From: Paractinoplanes tereljensis
Lineage (GTDB): Bacteria; Actinomycetota; Actinomycetes; Mycobacteriales; Micromonosporaceae
NCBI RefSeq assembly: GCF_016862435.1
Contig: NZ_BOMY01000024.1
Location: forward strand, 1-64,000
Reading direction: 5' to 3'
DNA length: 64,000 nt
The translations under genes and the position numbers were made by a program. The notes beneath the pieces are model-generated. The model was not told the DNA's origin. It searched no databases and saw nothing but the letters and a program-made list of their open reading frames with translations. The first letter of the stretch is position 1, and each line of letters begins with the position of its first letter. Positions 42,388 through 50,644 of the stretch are shown in pieces.

Positions 42388-42843
42388 CTACACCCGGCTG
42401 CGCATGTGCTCGGCCACCGCCTCGTTGAAGCGTTCGAGGGTCGCGGCCAGTTCACGCTTCTCCTGCTCGGTGTATTTGGCGAGCACCGTCCCGTACAGAA
42501 TCTTGCGGGCCTGACGGACCTGCTCGACCTGTTGGAGACCGAGCGGCGTAGCCGCGATGACCGTGCCCCGGCCGTCCTTCGGATCCCGCTCCCGCTCGAC
42601 CAGGCCGTCGTTCTGCAGCGCGGTCACCTGGCGGGTGACCGTCGAGCCGTCCAGGTTGAGCGCTGCGGCCAGCACCGACACGTTGAGCGGGCCGTCCTGC
42701 TGGAGCTGCCGGAGAATCACGTAGGCGGCCCGGTCGAGGGCGCGATGCGGCTGCACCCCGGTGGAGCGGCGGCTGGCCTCACCGAGCCGCATCAGCATCG
42801 CCACCTGCGTCTCGATCGTGCCCAGCACCGCGTCGTCACTCAT
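42388..42843 (-). CDS. MarR-family transcriptional regulator
   Basis: A 151-aa winged-helix regulator. ALDRAAYVILRQLQQDGPLNVSVLAAALNLDGSTVTRQV holds the helix-turn-helix and LVERERDPKDGRGTVIAATPLG the wing with its conserved DPxDxR pattern. It follows the MFS gene by 9 bp on the same strand and probably controls it. A TGTA-TGT-TACA repeat overlaps the gap. Confidence 0.93.
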   Translation of the reverse strand: MSDDAVLGTIETQVAMLMRLGEASRRSTGVQPHRALDRAAYVILRQLQQDGPLNVSVLAAALNLDGSTVTRQVTALQNDGLVERERDPKDGRGTVIAATPLGLQQVEQVRQARKILYGTVLAKYTEQEKRELAATLERFNEAVAEHMRSRV

Positions 42844-42846
42844 AGT

Positions 42847-42857
42847 TGTATGTTACA
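42847..42857. promoter_or_regulatory. Small dyad next to the MarR start
   Basis: TGTA-TGT-TACA lies 4 nt before the MarR start codon in the short gap after the MFS gene. It fits a MarR autoregulation site but is short, so chance is possible. Confidence 0.3.
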
Positions 42858-44022
42858 GCGACTTCCCGTGTGGCCGAAGAACCACGGCCCCGAGTCCCAT
42901 GATGGCGACCAACCCCACGATCACCACGAACGACACGGTCAGGCTGGACACGTGCGCGATGCCGCCGATTACGCCGGGAGCGATCAGGCCACTACCGTAC
43001 GCGATGCCGGCCACCCCCGCGATGTTGCGTCCCGGATGACCGGGGAGCCGGCCGGCCGCCGCGAAGACCAGCGGGATCACCACCGCGATGCCGATGCCGA
43101 GCAGGCCGAACCCGGCGATCACCAGGGCGGCCGGCCGGGCCAGCACCACGATCAGCGCCCCGATCGTGGCCACCACGCCGGACAGCCGCACGGCCGTCAC
43201 CGGCCCGAGCCGGCGCACCACCCAGTCACCGCCGAACCGGGCCACCGCCATACAGACCGAGAAGATCGAGACGGTGGCCGCCGCGGTCGCGGCCGGCGAG
43301 CCCAGCAGGTCCCGCATGTAGACCGCCGACCAGTCGAGGCTGGCTCCCTCGGCGAAGACCGCGCACAGCCCGATCAGCCCGATCGGCAGCACCGCGCGCG
43401 ACGGCAGGGCGAACGCGGGCGGTTCGTCCAGGGTCGGTTCGGGCCGGTGCGACAAAAGCCAGAACGAAACCAAGATGCTGACGGCGATGAGTACGGCGGA
43501 GGTCAGCGCGAAGTGCAGTGGCGCGCCGAGCCCCGCGCGAGCGGCGAACACCCCGCCCACCGACCCGGCCAGGCCACCCACGCTCCACCAGCCGTGGAAG
43601 CCGGACATCACCGACCGCTCGTAGCGCTCCTCGACGACCACGGCGTGCGCGTTCATCGCCACGTCGGCCAGGCCGGCCGTCGCGCCGTAGACCGCCAGCG
43701 CCACGCAGAGCACGGGCAGCGTGGTCGGCAGCGCCGGCAGCATCAGAGCCGCGGCCCAGCAGGCGATCAGCACCCGGATGAGCCACCGCAGGTCGAAGCG
43801 GTGCGCCAGCCGCGCGGAGAGCGGCATGGCGAGCAGCGCACCCACGCCCGGCATCAGCAGGGCGATGCCCAGACCACCCGCCCCGGTGCCCACATGGTCG
43901 GCCACCCACGGGACACGCGCGGCGAAAGTCCCGGTCACGGCGCCGTGGACAGCGAAGATCGTGGAGGTGGCGAACCGTGCCCGGCGCAGTGCCGGTGCGG
44001 GCTGGAGGTGGGTGACATCCAT
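42853..44022 (-). CDS. MFS transporter
   Basis: A 389-aa permease with about 12 spans; the first half has VGALLAMPLSARLAHRFDLRW (motif A variant). It resembles the fucose permease/DUF-type MFS set common in actinobacteria. The substrate is unknown. Its ATG sits in CCATGG and shares bases with a possible ATG of the divergent TetR gene, which suggests the TetR start is further downstream. MarR and TetR regulators flank it. Confidence 0.88.
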   Translation of the reverse strand: MDVTHLQPAPALRRARFATSTIFAVHGAVTGTFAARVPWVADHVGTGAGGLGIALLMPGVGALLAMPLSARLAHRFDLRWLIRVLIACWAAALMLPALPTTLPVLCVALAVYGATAGLADVAMNAHAVVVEERYERSVMSGFHGWWSVGGLAGSVGGVFAARAGLGAPLHFALTSAVLIAVSILVSFWLLSHRPEPTLDEPPAFALPSRAVLPIGLIGLCAVFAEGASLDWSAVYMRDLLGSPAATAAATVSIFSVCMAVARFGGDWVVRRLGPVTAVRLSGVVATIGALIVVLARPAALVIAGFGLLGIGIAVVIPLVFAAAGRLPGHPGRNIAGVAGIAYGSGLIAPGVIGGIAHVSSLTVSFVVIVGLVAIMGLGAVVLRPHGKSL

Positions 44023-44053
44023 GGAACCGACGCTAGACGAATCCCGACCAGTT

Positions 44054-44067
44054 GGTAAGTATTTACC
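44054..44067. promoter_or_regulatory. Palindrome over the TetR -10, candidate operator
   Basis: GGTAA-GTAT-TTACC is a perfect inverted repeat that includes a TAAGTAT -10-like box 7 bp before the chosen GTG start of the TetR gene, and lies 32 bp upstream of the divergent MFS start. It fits control of both genes by the TetR protein. Confidence 0.5.
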
Positions 44068-44068
44068 G

Positions 44069-44644
44069 GTGGGCTACGCGAAGGGCCGCGCCAAGCGGCG
44101 GGACATCCTCGATCAGGCGACCGCGCTGTTCGGCGAGGCCGGTTACCGCGGCACGTCCCTGCGCGAGATCGCGGCCCGCTGCGGCATCTCTCATCCCGGC
44201 CTGCTGCACCATTTCCCGACCAAACAATCCCTGCTCCTGGCGGTGCTCGAACTCCGCGACGAGGTCGACGCGGAGTGGATCACGCTCGGTGCTCCCCGCG
44301 GGGCCGCGGCCCTGCGCCGGCTGGTCGACCTGGTGCGGCTCAACGCCACCCGGCGGGGCATCGTCGAGCTGTTCACCGTGCTGTCGGCCGAGGCGACGGC
44401 GGCCGACCATCCCGCGCACGCCTACTTCGTGAACCGCTACCGGACCCTGGTGCGCGATCTGGAGACGGCCTACACCGAGGCGTGCGCCGACGGTGACCTG
44501 CGGCCCGAGGTGGAACCGGCACTCGCCGCGCGCGAACTGGTCGCCCTCATGGACGGCCTGCAGATCCAGTGGCTGCTCGACGACACCTCGGTCGACATGG
44601 ACGCCGCGATCGGCGCCCACCTCAGCACCCAGCTGACGCCCTAG
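44069..44644 (+). CDS. TetR-family transcriptional regulator
   Basis: A 191-aa repressor. Residues 6-50 form the helix-turn-helix (ILDQATALFGEAGYRGTSLREIAARCGISHPGLLHHFPTK). The C-terminal domain is helical. GTG 44069 is chosen, as it follows a palindrome and -10-like box and could be leaderless; ATG 44021 would overlap the divergent MFS start codon. It most likely represses the MFS gene. Confidence 0.88.
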   Translation: MGYAKGRAKRRDILDQATALFGEAGYRGTSLREIAARCGISHPGLLHHFPTKQSLLLAVLELRDEVDAEWITLGAPRGAAALRRLVDLVRLNATRRGIVELFTVLSAEATAADHPAHAYFVNRYRTLVRDLETAYTEACADGDLRPEVEPALAARELVALMDGLQIQWLLDDTSVDMDAAIGAHLSTQLTP

Positions 44645-44651
44645 ATTCTGT

Positions 44652-45476
44652 TCAGAGCAGGGCGACCACGGTGGTGCCGGCCGGGAAGAGGCGTCCGGTG
44701 AGGATCGCGTACATCATCTTGCCCTCGTAGACCGGATCCAGCGCGATCCCGTGCCGAGCCTCGAAGTCGTCGACAAAGGCGGTGAGGGTCGCGTCCCGCT
44801 TCGCGAAGCCGCCGAAGTGGAAACGGTTGTCGACCGACCAGTTCTCGCTGGTCCGGCCGCATGCGGACTGCAACCGGCGCACGTCCGCGGCCAGGAAGTC
44901 GCCCTTGAGGGCGGAGAAACCGATCGCTCGCTGGTGCGGACCCAAGGCGGTGGCGACCCCGGCCAGAGTGGCTCCGGTGCCGCTCGAACAACAGAGCACA
45001 TCGAAACCCCGGTCGATCTCCGCCGGGATTTCGGCGCAGCCTTCCAACGCGTACGCGTTAGCACCGCCCTCCGGGATCAGATAGAAATCGCCGTACCGTT
45101 CCCGGAGGGTCTCTTCGGTTTTTTCGCGGTAGGTCGCCCGATCGACATAGGCGAGAGTCATCCCGAGGGCGGTGGCCCGCGCCAGTATCGGGTTGAGCGG
45201 CGTGTGCTGTTCACCCCGGACGATCCCGATCGTCGCGAACCCGAAATGGTGCCCGGCCGCGGCCGTCGCCCGCAGGTGATTGGAGTAAGCGCCACCGAAG
45301 GTCAGCAGCGTCGTGTGGTTCTGCTCGCGCGCGGCCCGCAGGTTGTATTTGAGCTTGCGCCACTTGTTCCCCGGGAAGTCCGGGTGAATCAGGTCGTCCC
45401 GCTTGAGAAAGACCTCGATGCCGCCGAGCCGCTCGTCGTCGAGCCGTTCCAACGGCGACGGCAACCTGAGGTCCAC
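44652..45476 (-). CDS. PLP-dependent deaminase/desulfhydrase (DcyD/ACC deaminase-like)
   Basis: A 274-aa fold-type II PLP enzyme. FLKRDDLIHPDFPGNKWRKL holds the Lys that binds PLP, GGAYSNHLRATAAAG the substrate carboxylate loop, and CCSSGTGATLAG the phosphate loop. It is like D-cysteine desulfhydrase and 1-aminocyclopropane-1-carboxylate deaminase; the choice cannot be made by eye. The GTG start shares one base with the TAG stop of the upstream deacetylase gene, so the two are coupled. Confidence 0.88.
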   Translation of the reverse strand: MDLRLPSPLERLDDERLGGIEVFLKRDDLIHPDFPGNKWRKLKYNLRAAREQNHTTLLTFGGAYSNHLRATAAAGHHFGFATIGIVRGEQHTPLNPILARATALGMTLAYVDRATYREKTEETLRERYGDFYLIPEGGANAYALEGCAEIPAEIDRGFDVLCCSSGTGATLAGVATALGPHQRAIGFSALKGDFLAADVRRLQSACGRTSENWSVDNRFHFGGFAKRDATLTAFVDDFEARHGIALDPVYEGKMMYAILTGRLFPAGTTVVALL

Positions 45477-46279
45477 TAACTCACGCTAACCGAGACATCC
45501 GCGATCAGGTCCGAGACCGTGACGAACTCGAAGCCGCGCGCCTTCAGCCCGGTAACCAGGTCGCCCAGCGCCCGCAACGCCACCAGCCGCCGTTTGTCGC
45601 CGACGTCGTGGGCCAGAATGATCGACCCCGGCCGGACCGTTTCCACCAGATCCCGGGCCTGCCCCGCCGGGTCGCCGGTGAACCGCCGCTCGTGCATCTG
45701 CCGATCCCACAGCACCAGGTCGTAACCCATCGAATCGGCGGCCAGCACGGTGGAGCCGCCGAGATGCCCGAACGGCGGCCGCATCAGCACCGGCGTACGC
45801 CCGAGTTCGTCCTGAATCACCGCGTGCGTACGCCGCAGATCCTCCTGAATCGCCGCCCGGTCCATGGTGGCCAGATCCCGATGGGCCCACGAATGGTTAC
45901 CCACCTCGTGCCGTCCGAGCCGATCCCGCAACAGGCCGGAATGGTCGCGCACGTTCCGCCCGACCAGGAAGAAGGTGGCCGGAATCCCGAGGTCCTCGAG
46001 CACGTCGAGAAACATCGGCGTGTACTGCGGCGCCGGCCCGTCATCGAACGTCAACGCCACGAGCGGCCGCGTCGTCTCCACGAAATACCGCACATTGACC
46101 GACGACGACCTGACCGCCGATTGGTCGTCCGCTGCCGCCGCGTACCCACCGGAGAGCGGCGGATGGTCCCAGCCGAACCACCGCGGAATTTCCGAGGCGC
46201 CAACGGCGCCGAGCGCCGCCCCCGAAATAGCAAACCCCGCCCCGCGGAACAAAGCCCGCCGCCCTATGCGCTTCCCCAT
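45476..46279 (-). CDS. Polysaccharide deacetylase, Tat-exported
   Basis: A 267-aa NodB-domain enzyme. The N-terminus MGKRIGRRALFRGAGFAISG is a twin-arginine-like signal. Metal and catalytic residues are seen in LTFDDGPAPQYT, NHSWAHRDL and MRPPFGH. It removes acetyl groups from cell wall or external polysaccharides. ATG 46279 is chosen for the signal; the frame is open up to 46447. The stop overlaps the next start by one base. Confidence 0.92.
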   Translation of the reverse strand: MGKRIGRRALFRGAGFAISGAALGAVGASEIPRWFGWDHPPLSGGYAAAADDQSAVRSSSVNVRYFVETTRPLVALTFDDGPAPQYTPMFLDVLEDLGIPATFFLVGRNVRDHSGLLRDRLGRHEVGNHSWAHRDLATMDRAAIQEDLRRTHAVIQDELGRTPVLMRPPFGHLGGSTVLAADSMGYDLVLWDRQMHERRFTGDPAGQARDLVETVRPGSIILAHDVGDKRRLVALRALGDLVTGLKARGFEFVTVSDLIADVSVSVS

Positions 46280-46419
46280 GATCGACAACGGTCGCTGATC
46301 AGGCCCCCGGCCGGTATCCGGCCCACGTCGGAAACCGCGGGCCCACCCTCGGCCGAAAGACCTTGCCCACCCTCGGCCGCGCTCGGCCAAAAGGCAGAGC
46401 CGCTCATTAAGGTCCCCAC

Positions 46420-47034
46420 GTGGAGATGATCGGGGTCGGGCTGGCAATCGGACTGGCCGCCGGGATAAGTCCGGGCCCGCTGATGGTCCTGGTGATCACT
46501 CAGACCTTGCGCTCGGGTTGGCGCGCCGGGGTGCTGACGGCGGCTGCCCCGCTGGTCAGCGACGCGGTGGTGATCGCCGGGGTGATCCTGGTGCTGAGCG
46601 CGCTGCCCGCCCGAGCGCTCCCGATCATGGGGGTGATCGGCGGCGGCTACGTGATCTGGTCGGGCCTCGAAACCTGGCGCGAAGCCCGCATCGGCCGGAT
46701 GGAAACCGGCGCGGAAGCAGGCTCGGCACTGCAGGCCCTACGCCGAGCCGCCACAATCAACGTGCTGAGCCCACACCCATGGCTGACCTGGGCAACCGCG
46801 ATGGGCCCACTCACCCTGACCACCTGGCACCGCTCCCCACCCGCAGGCGCGGCCCTGGTCACCGGCTTCTACGTCAGCCTGATCGGCGCCAAGGCCCTAC
46901 TGGCAGTCCTGATAGCCGGCGGCCGAAACCGCCTGACCGACGCGGGTTACCGACGGTCCTTGCAAGCCGGCGCCATCCTCCTGGCCGTCGCCGGCCTAGC
47001 GCTCATAGCCGACTTCCTGCCCCAGGCCCTGTGA
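46420..47034 (+). CDS. LysE-family exporter
   Basis: A 204-aa membrane protein with about six spans. GLAAGISPGPLMVLVITQTLRSGWRAG is the LysE N-terminal signature with the conserved SPGP. It probably exports an amino acid. It is divergent from the deacetylase gene, with starts 140 bp apart. GTG 46420 or ATG 46426 may start it; there is no clear terminator before rnpB. Confidence 0.92.
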   Translation: MEMIGVGLAIGLAAGISPGPLMVLVITQTLRSGWRAGVLTAAAPLVSDAVVIAGVILVLSALPARALPIMGVIGGGYVIWSGLETWREARIGRMETGAEAGSALQALRRAATINVLSPHPWLTWATAMGPLTLTTWHRSPPAGAALVTGFYVSLIGAKALLAVLIAGGRNRLTDAGYRRSLQAGAILLAVAGLALIADFLPQAL

Positions 47035-47074
47035 TGATGATCAAGTGGACCAGTCCCTGGCCTGGAGGGTGACG

Positions 47075-47478
47075 GGCGAGTCGGCCTGTACGCCGGATTC
47101 TGTCCTGGCGACTAGTCGCCTGGGGCGGTCATCCATCTCGGCCCAACGTTGCCGGTGGGCTCTTGCGGCCTACCCGCAGGCTTGGGCGAGCAGCCCTCGA
47201 ACGCCTGCGCCGGTCGCCTTTCGGCGGCCTTTCTTGGCCTTGCTCCGGGTGGGGTTTACCGAGCCACCCCGGTCACCCGGGGTGCTGGTGAGCTCTTACC
47301 TCACCGTTTCACCCTTACCTGCACCGCGCCTGAGCGCGGGGCCGGCGGTCTGTTCTCTGTGGCACTTTCCCGCGGGTCGCCCCGGGTTGCCGTTAACAAC
47401 CACCCTGCTCTTCGGAGTCCGGACGTTCCTCGGTGACGCCACTAGGGCGCCGACGCGACCGCCCGGCCGACTCGTCCG
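47075..47478 (-). ncRNA. rnpB: RNase P RNA (type A)
   Basis: Read on the minus strand, all universal blocks are present: GAGGAACGTCCGGACTCC, AGAGCAGGGTGGTTGTTAAC, GGTAAGGGTGAAACGGTGAG with AGAGCTCACCAG, GGTAAACCCC, and near the end GACAGAATCCGGCGTACAGG. P1 is formed by CGAGTCGGCC with GGCCGACTCG. It is the catalytic RNA that matures tRNA 5' ends. Ends are set by the P1 helix and are approximate. Confidence 0.97.
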
Positions 47479-47541
47479 TCGCCGTAATCCTACGGGCGAC
47501 GGCGTGGGAGTCCGCAGCGGGCACGTAGATTCATCGGTCTC

Positions 47542-48300
47542 ATGGACTTCACGCATGTTCTTCTGCTGGTCGTTGCGGGGCTTGCCGCGGGCGGGGTCAA
47601 CGCGGTCGCCGGGGGCGGATCGCTGATCACCTTTCCCAGCCTGATCGCTACCGGACTGCCCAGCGTCGACGCGAACGTCACCAACTCGGTGTCGGTCTTT
47701 CCGGGGTACGTGTCCAGTGTTGTCGGGAGCCGGGCCGACCTTGCGGGGCAGGGGCGGCGGCTGCGCGGGATTCTGCCGGTGAGCGTGGCCGGGGCGGCTC
47801 TGGGCTGCGCGTTGCTGCTGCTCACGCCGGCTCGGGCGTTTGAGCTCATCGTGCCGTTTCTGGTGCTGGGGGCGGCGGCGACGCTGGCCTTTCAGGAGCG
47901 GCTGCGCGGGCTTGTGGGGCATCCGCGGCAAATGTCGCACCAGAAGGTCACGCTGCAGGCTGTCGTGTTCGTGGGGGCGATCTACGGCGGCTACTTCGGG
48001 GCGGCGCTCGGGGTCATGTATGTGGCGGCGCTCGCCTTGATCCTGGATGAGCCGCTGAATCGGATCAACGCGCTGAAGAACGTGCTCTCCGCGACGGTGG
48101 GGCTGGTCACCGTGGTGGTTTTCGCGATCTTCGGGCCGGTGCACTGGGGTGCGGTGCTCACCCTGGCGCCGGCCACCATCGTGGGGGGATACGTGGGGGC
48201 CCGGGTGGCCCGGCGGCTGCCGGCGCGGGTGCTCAAGATGATCATCGTGACGTTCGGCACGGTGGTCGGAATGGTCCTGCTATATCAGGCCGTCAGTTAA
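47542..48300 (+). CDS. TSUP-family permease (TauE/SafE)
   Basis: A 252-aa membrane protein with about eight spans. GGVNAVAGGGSLITFPSLIATGLP and GAIYGGYFGAALGVMY are the two family repeats. Such proteins move sulfite, sulfoacetate or other small anions. Its start is 64 bp from the rnpB 5' end, divergent; both promoters lie in that gap. Its 3' end overlaps the convergent dehydratase gene by 21 bp. Confidence 0.92.
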   Translation: MDFTHVLLLVVAGLAAGGVNAVAGGGSLITFPSLIATGLPSVDANVTNSVSVFPGYVSSVVGSRADLAGQGRRLRGILPVSVAGAALGCALLLLTPARAFELIVPFLVLGAAATLAFQERLRGLVGHPRQMSHQKVTLQAVVFVGAIYGGYFGAALGVMYVAALALILDEPLNRINALKNVLSATVGLVTVVVFAIFGPVHWGAVLTLAPATIVGGYVGARVARRLPARVLKMIIVTFGTVVGMVLLYQAVS

Positions 48301-49197
48301 CGCGGTGTTGGCGCCGCAGAGCAGCACGACCACCCGCTCGTCGGGGGCCGGGAGGTAGGCGCCCGAGGTGATGGCGGCGTGGGCCGCCGCGGTGCCGTGC
48401 TCGACCGCCAGGCGGTAGTCGTCCCACAGTCGCCGCCGGGCGTCGATGATCGCCTTGTCGTCGACCAGGATCGAGGCGATGCCGGCCTCGGCGGCCAGGT
48501 CGTAGGCGATCTGGCCGGCCCGGCGGGCGCCCAGCGAGTCGGCCGCCACCCCGGAGACGGGTACGTCGACCGGGCCGCCGTTGCGCAGCGCCTCGTGCAG
48601 GGCGGCCGAGGTGGTCGGCTCCACCGCGATCACCCGGGCGCGCGAACCGACCGCCGCGATCATCCCGGCGAGCAGACCGCCACCGCCGACCGCCACCAGC
48701 ACGGTGTCGAAGCCGTCCGGCAACTGCTCGAGCAGCTCCCGGCCGAGCGTGCCGTTGCCGGCCACCATGTCGGGGTCGTCGTAGGCGTGGCAGAACAGCG
48801 CCCCGGTCTCCGCCGCCCGGGTCACCGCGGCGGCGGCCGCCTCGGCGTACTCCCGGCCGACCTGGACCACCCGGGCGCCGTACTTGCGCAGTTTGGCGAC
48901 CTTGACCGTGGGCGCCGTCTCCGGCACGTAGACCTCGGCGGAAACGCCCAGCTCGCGTGCCGCGTAGGCGGCGGCAAGGCCGGCGTTGCCGCCGGACGCC
49001 GTGACGATCCCGGCGGCCGGCAGCGGGTCGGCGGCGAGGATCTGGTTGAACATGCCGCGGGTCTTGAAACTGCCGGCGTGCTGGGTCTGCTCCAGCTTGA
49101 ACCAGAGCTGCCGGTCGGCCCGCATGACCGGGGTGCGCCGCACCCGATCGCCGATTCGTTCCGCCGCCGCCGCAACCTCAACCTGAGAAATCATCAC
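48280..49197 (-). CDS. Threonine/serine dehydratase-like PLP enzyme
   Basis: A 305-aa fold-type II PLP enzyme. LEQTQHAGSFKTRGM carries the PLP Lys, ASGGNAGLAAAYAA the substrate loop and AVGGGGLLAGM the Gly-rich phosphate loop; there is no regulatory ACT domain, so it is of the catabolic or short type. It deaminates Thr or Ser to a 2-oxo acid. The gene lies 7 bp past the GAPDH-like stop on the same strand, so the two could be co-transcribed. Confidence 0.9.
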   Translation of the reverse strand: MMISQVEVAAAAERIGDRVRRTPVMRADRQLWFKLEQTQHAGSFKTRGMFNQILAADPLPAAGIVTASGGNAGLAAAYAARELGVSAEVYVPETAPTVKVAKLRKYGARVVQVGREYAEAAAAAVTRAAETGALFCHAYDDPDMVAGNGTLGRELLEQLPDGFDTVLVAVGGGGLLAGMIAAVGSRARVIAVEPTTSAALHEALRNGGPVDVPVSGVAADSLGARRAGQIAYDLAAEAGIASILVDDKAIIDARRRLWDDYRLAVEHGTAAAHAAITSGAYLPAPDERVVVLLCGANTALTDGLI

Positions 49198-49204
49198 TAC
49201 GACT

Positions 49205-50266
49205 CTAAGCGATGCTCCAGGTCATTCCTCGGCGAGACGAGACGGGTGAGCGTTCACCTACCAGCCTCGCGAGGTCGAGCAGGCGGTTGGAGAAGCCCCA
49301 CTCGTTGTCGAACCAGCCGCGGACCTTCACGCCGCCGTCGGCGGTGGTCTGCGTGCCGGACGGGTCGAACAGGCAGGACGCCGGGTTGTTCTTCACGTCG
49401 ACCGAGACGGTGGGGTCGGGGTCGTAGGCCAGGATGCCGCGCAGCGGGCCGCCGGCCGCCTCGGCCATCGCCCGGTTGACCTCCTCGACGCTGACCGGGC
49501 GGTCGGTCTGGCCGGAGAGTTCGGCGAGCGAGCCGATCGGGGTGGGCACGCAGTAGTAGCTGAAGCGCATCTCGCCGATCTCCGGCAGCGCCACCCGGAC
49601 CAGGTCCCCGACGACGTAGTTGTGCGGGATGATGCTCTCGCCGGACGCCCGGCCGAGCCGCGGGTCGTCGCGGGAGGTGCCGATCACCGAGTCCTGGGCC
49701 CGCTGCCAGCCCTGGGTGGCGAGCACCACCGAGGTGTTCACCGAGCGCAGGCCGAACCGATCCAGCAGAACCTTGGCCATGATCGTCAGTGCGTTGACGC
49801 CGCACGAGCCGGGGGAGACCACGTCGTGCAGGTCCGGGTCGTAGATGTGGTGGTTGGCGCCGTAGACCAGGAAGGCGTCCGGGTCGTCGGCGGACGCGCT
49901 GATCACGACCTTGCGGGCACCGCCGTGGGTGATGTGGGTCCGGGCCGTGGTGCCGGCCCGGAATCGGCCGGTGGCCTCGATGACGACGTCGACTCCGGCG
50001 TCCGCCCAGGGAATGCGTTCGGGTTGGGCGTGGTGGAAGACTCGGATAGCTTGGTCATTGACGACCAGGTGATCCGTACGCGCCGTCACGGTGCCGGGAA
50101 ATGAGCCGCGAATACTGTCGCGGCGCAGACCGTAAGCCATTTTCTCGATCGACGCGAGATCGTTCACGGCCCCAATGGATATTCCGGATTCCCCCGCCCC
50201 CGCCACTATCCTGGTGACGCTTCGGCCGATCCGTCCTAAACCGTTGATGCCGATCGTGACTGTCAT
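49205..50266 (-). CDS. GAPDH-like dehydrogenase with altered active site
   Basis: A 353-aa protein of the glyceraldehyde-3-phosphate dehydrogenase family: TVTIGINGLGRIGRSVTR (NAD fold), VVIEATGRF, and the end WFDNEWGFSNRL. The catalytic loop, normally SCTTN, reads SPGSCGVNAL: Cys is kept but both Thr are lost. The segment that normally has the catalytic His (VHAYTxxQ) reads SVVLATQGWQ and appears to lack it. It is probably a paralog with another substrate or reduced activity. TAGGAG lies 7 nt before the ATG. A CGTGCAA-C-TTGCACG palindrome lies about 100 bp upstream. Confidence 0.85.
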   Translation of the reverse strand: MTVTIGINGLGRIGRSVTRIVAGAGESGISIGAVNDLASIEKMAYGLRRDSIRGSFPGTVTARTDHLVVNDQAIRVFHHAQPERIPWADAGVDVVIEATGRFRAGTTARTHITHGGARKVVISASADDPDAFLVYGANHHIYDPDLHDVVSPGSCGVNALTIMAKVLLDRFGLRSVNTSVVLATQGWQRAQDSVIGTSRDDPRLGRASGESIIPHNYVVGDLVRVALPEIGEMRFSYYCVPTPIGSLAELSGQTDRPVSVEEVNRAMAEAAGGPLRGILAYDPDPTVSVDVKNNPASCLFDPSGTQTTADGGVKVRGWFDNEWGFSNRLLDLARLVGERSPVSSRRGMTWSIA

Positions 50267-50367
50267 CGAAGGCTCCTACGCCGCTCGTGATCCCCGTTGC
50301 CGCGTGCCGCCGAGCAGGGCCAGCCGCCCCAGGTTCCACCCGTCGTCACGCCCCCGACACTAAGAGT

Positions 50368-50382
50368 CGTGCAACTTGCACG
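50368..50382. promoter_or_regulatory. CGTGCAA-C-TTGCACG palindrome, copy 3 of 3
   Basis: A perfect 7-bp inverted repeat around one base, about 100 bp before the GAPDH-like start. The core TGCAA-S-TTGCA is shared with 8095-8105 and 28254-28266. Confidence 0.5.
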
Positions 50383-50644
50383 TCAACGCGGAGCGCGTCA
50401 CAGGCCGAGCTTGATCCACAAAAGAGCAGGTCCGCGAGGTGAAAAACAACAAACGGGCATTGCTGGCGCTTGATGCGACATCGCTGGAAACAGTGATTCT
50501 GGTCTTGGCCGATGGCCGCGTGTTCCGGATCAGTCGCGCGTTTTCCGGCCAGGCGTGCCATTTTTTGACGAGAATTCCAAGCCGGACGGTGCTGATCGGT
50601 ATTCCGCTGCCGACCAGCACCGTGGTGGTAATCACCAAATCGTT
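50383..50644. other. Lower-GC interval of unknown content
   Basis: About 260 bp with clearly lower GC than its surroundings. A plus-strand frame from GTG 50439 (KNNKRALLALDATSLETVIL, then VLADGRVFRISRAF) is open into the MFS gene, and a minus frame is open too, but neither has a good ribosome site or known domain. It may be a decayed or acquired remnant. Confidence 0.35.

Noticed and set aside
47045..48144. Open frames over the rnpB gene
   Set aside because: The sequence matches all conserved RNase P RNA blocks on the minus strand.
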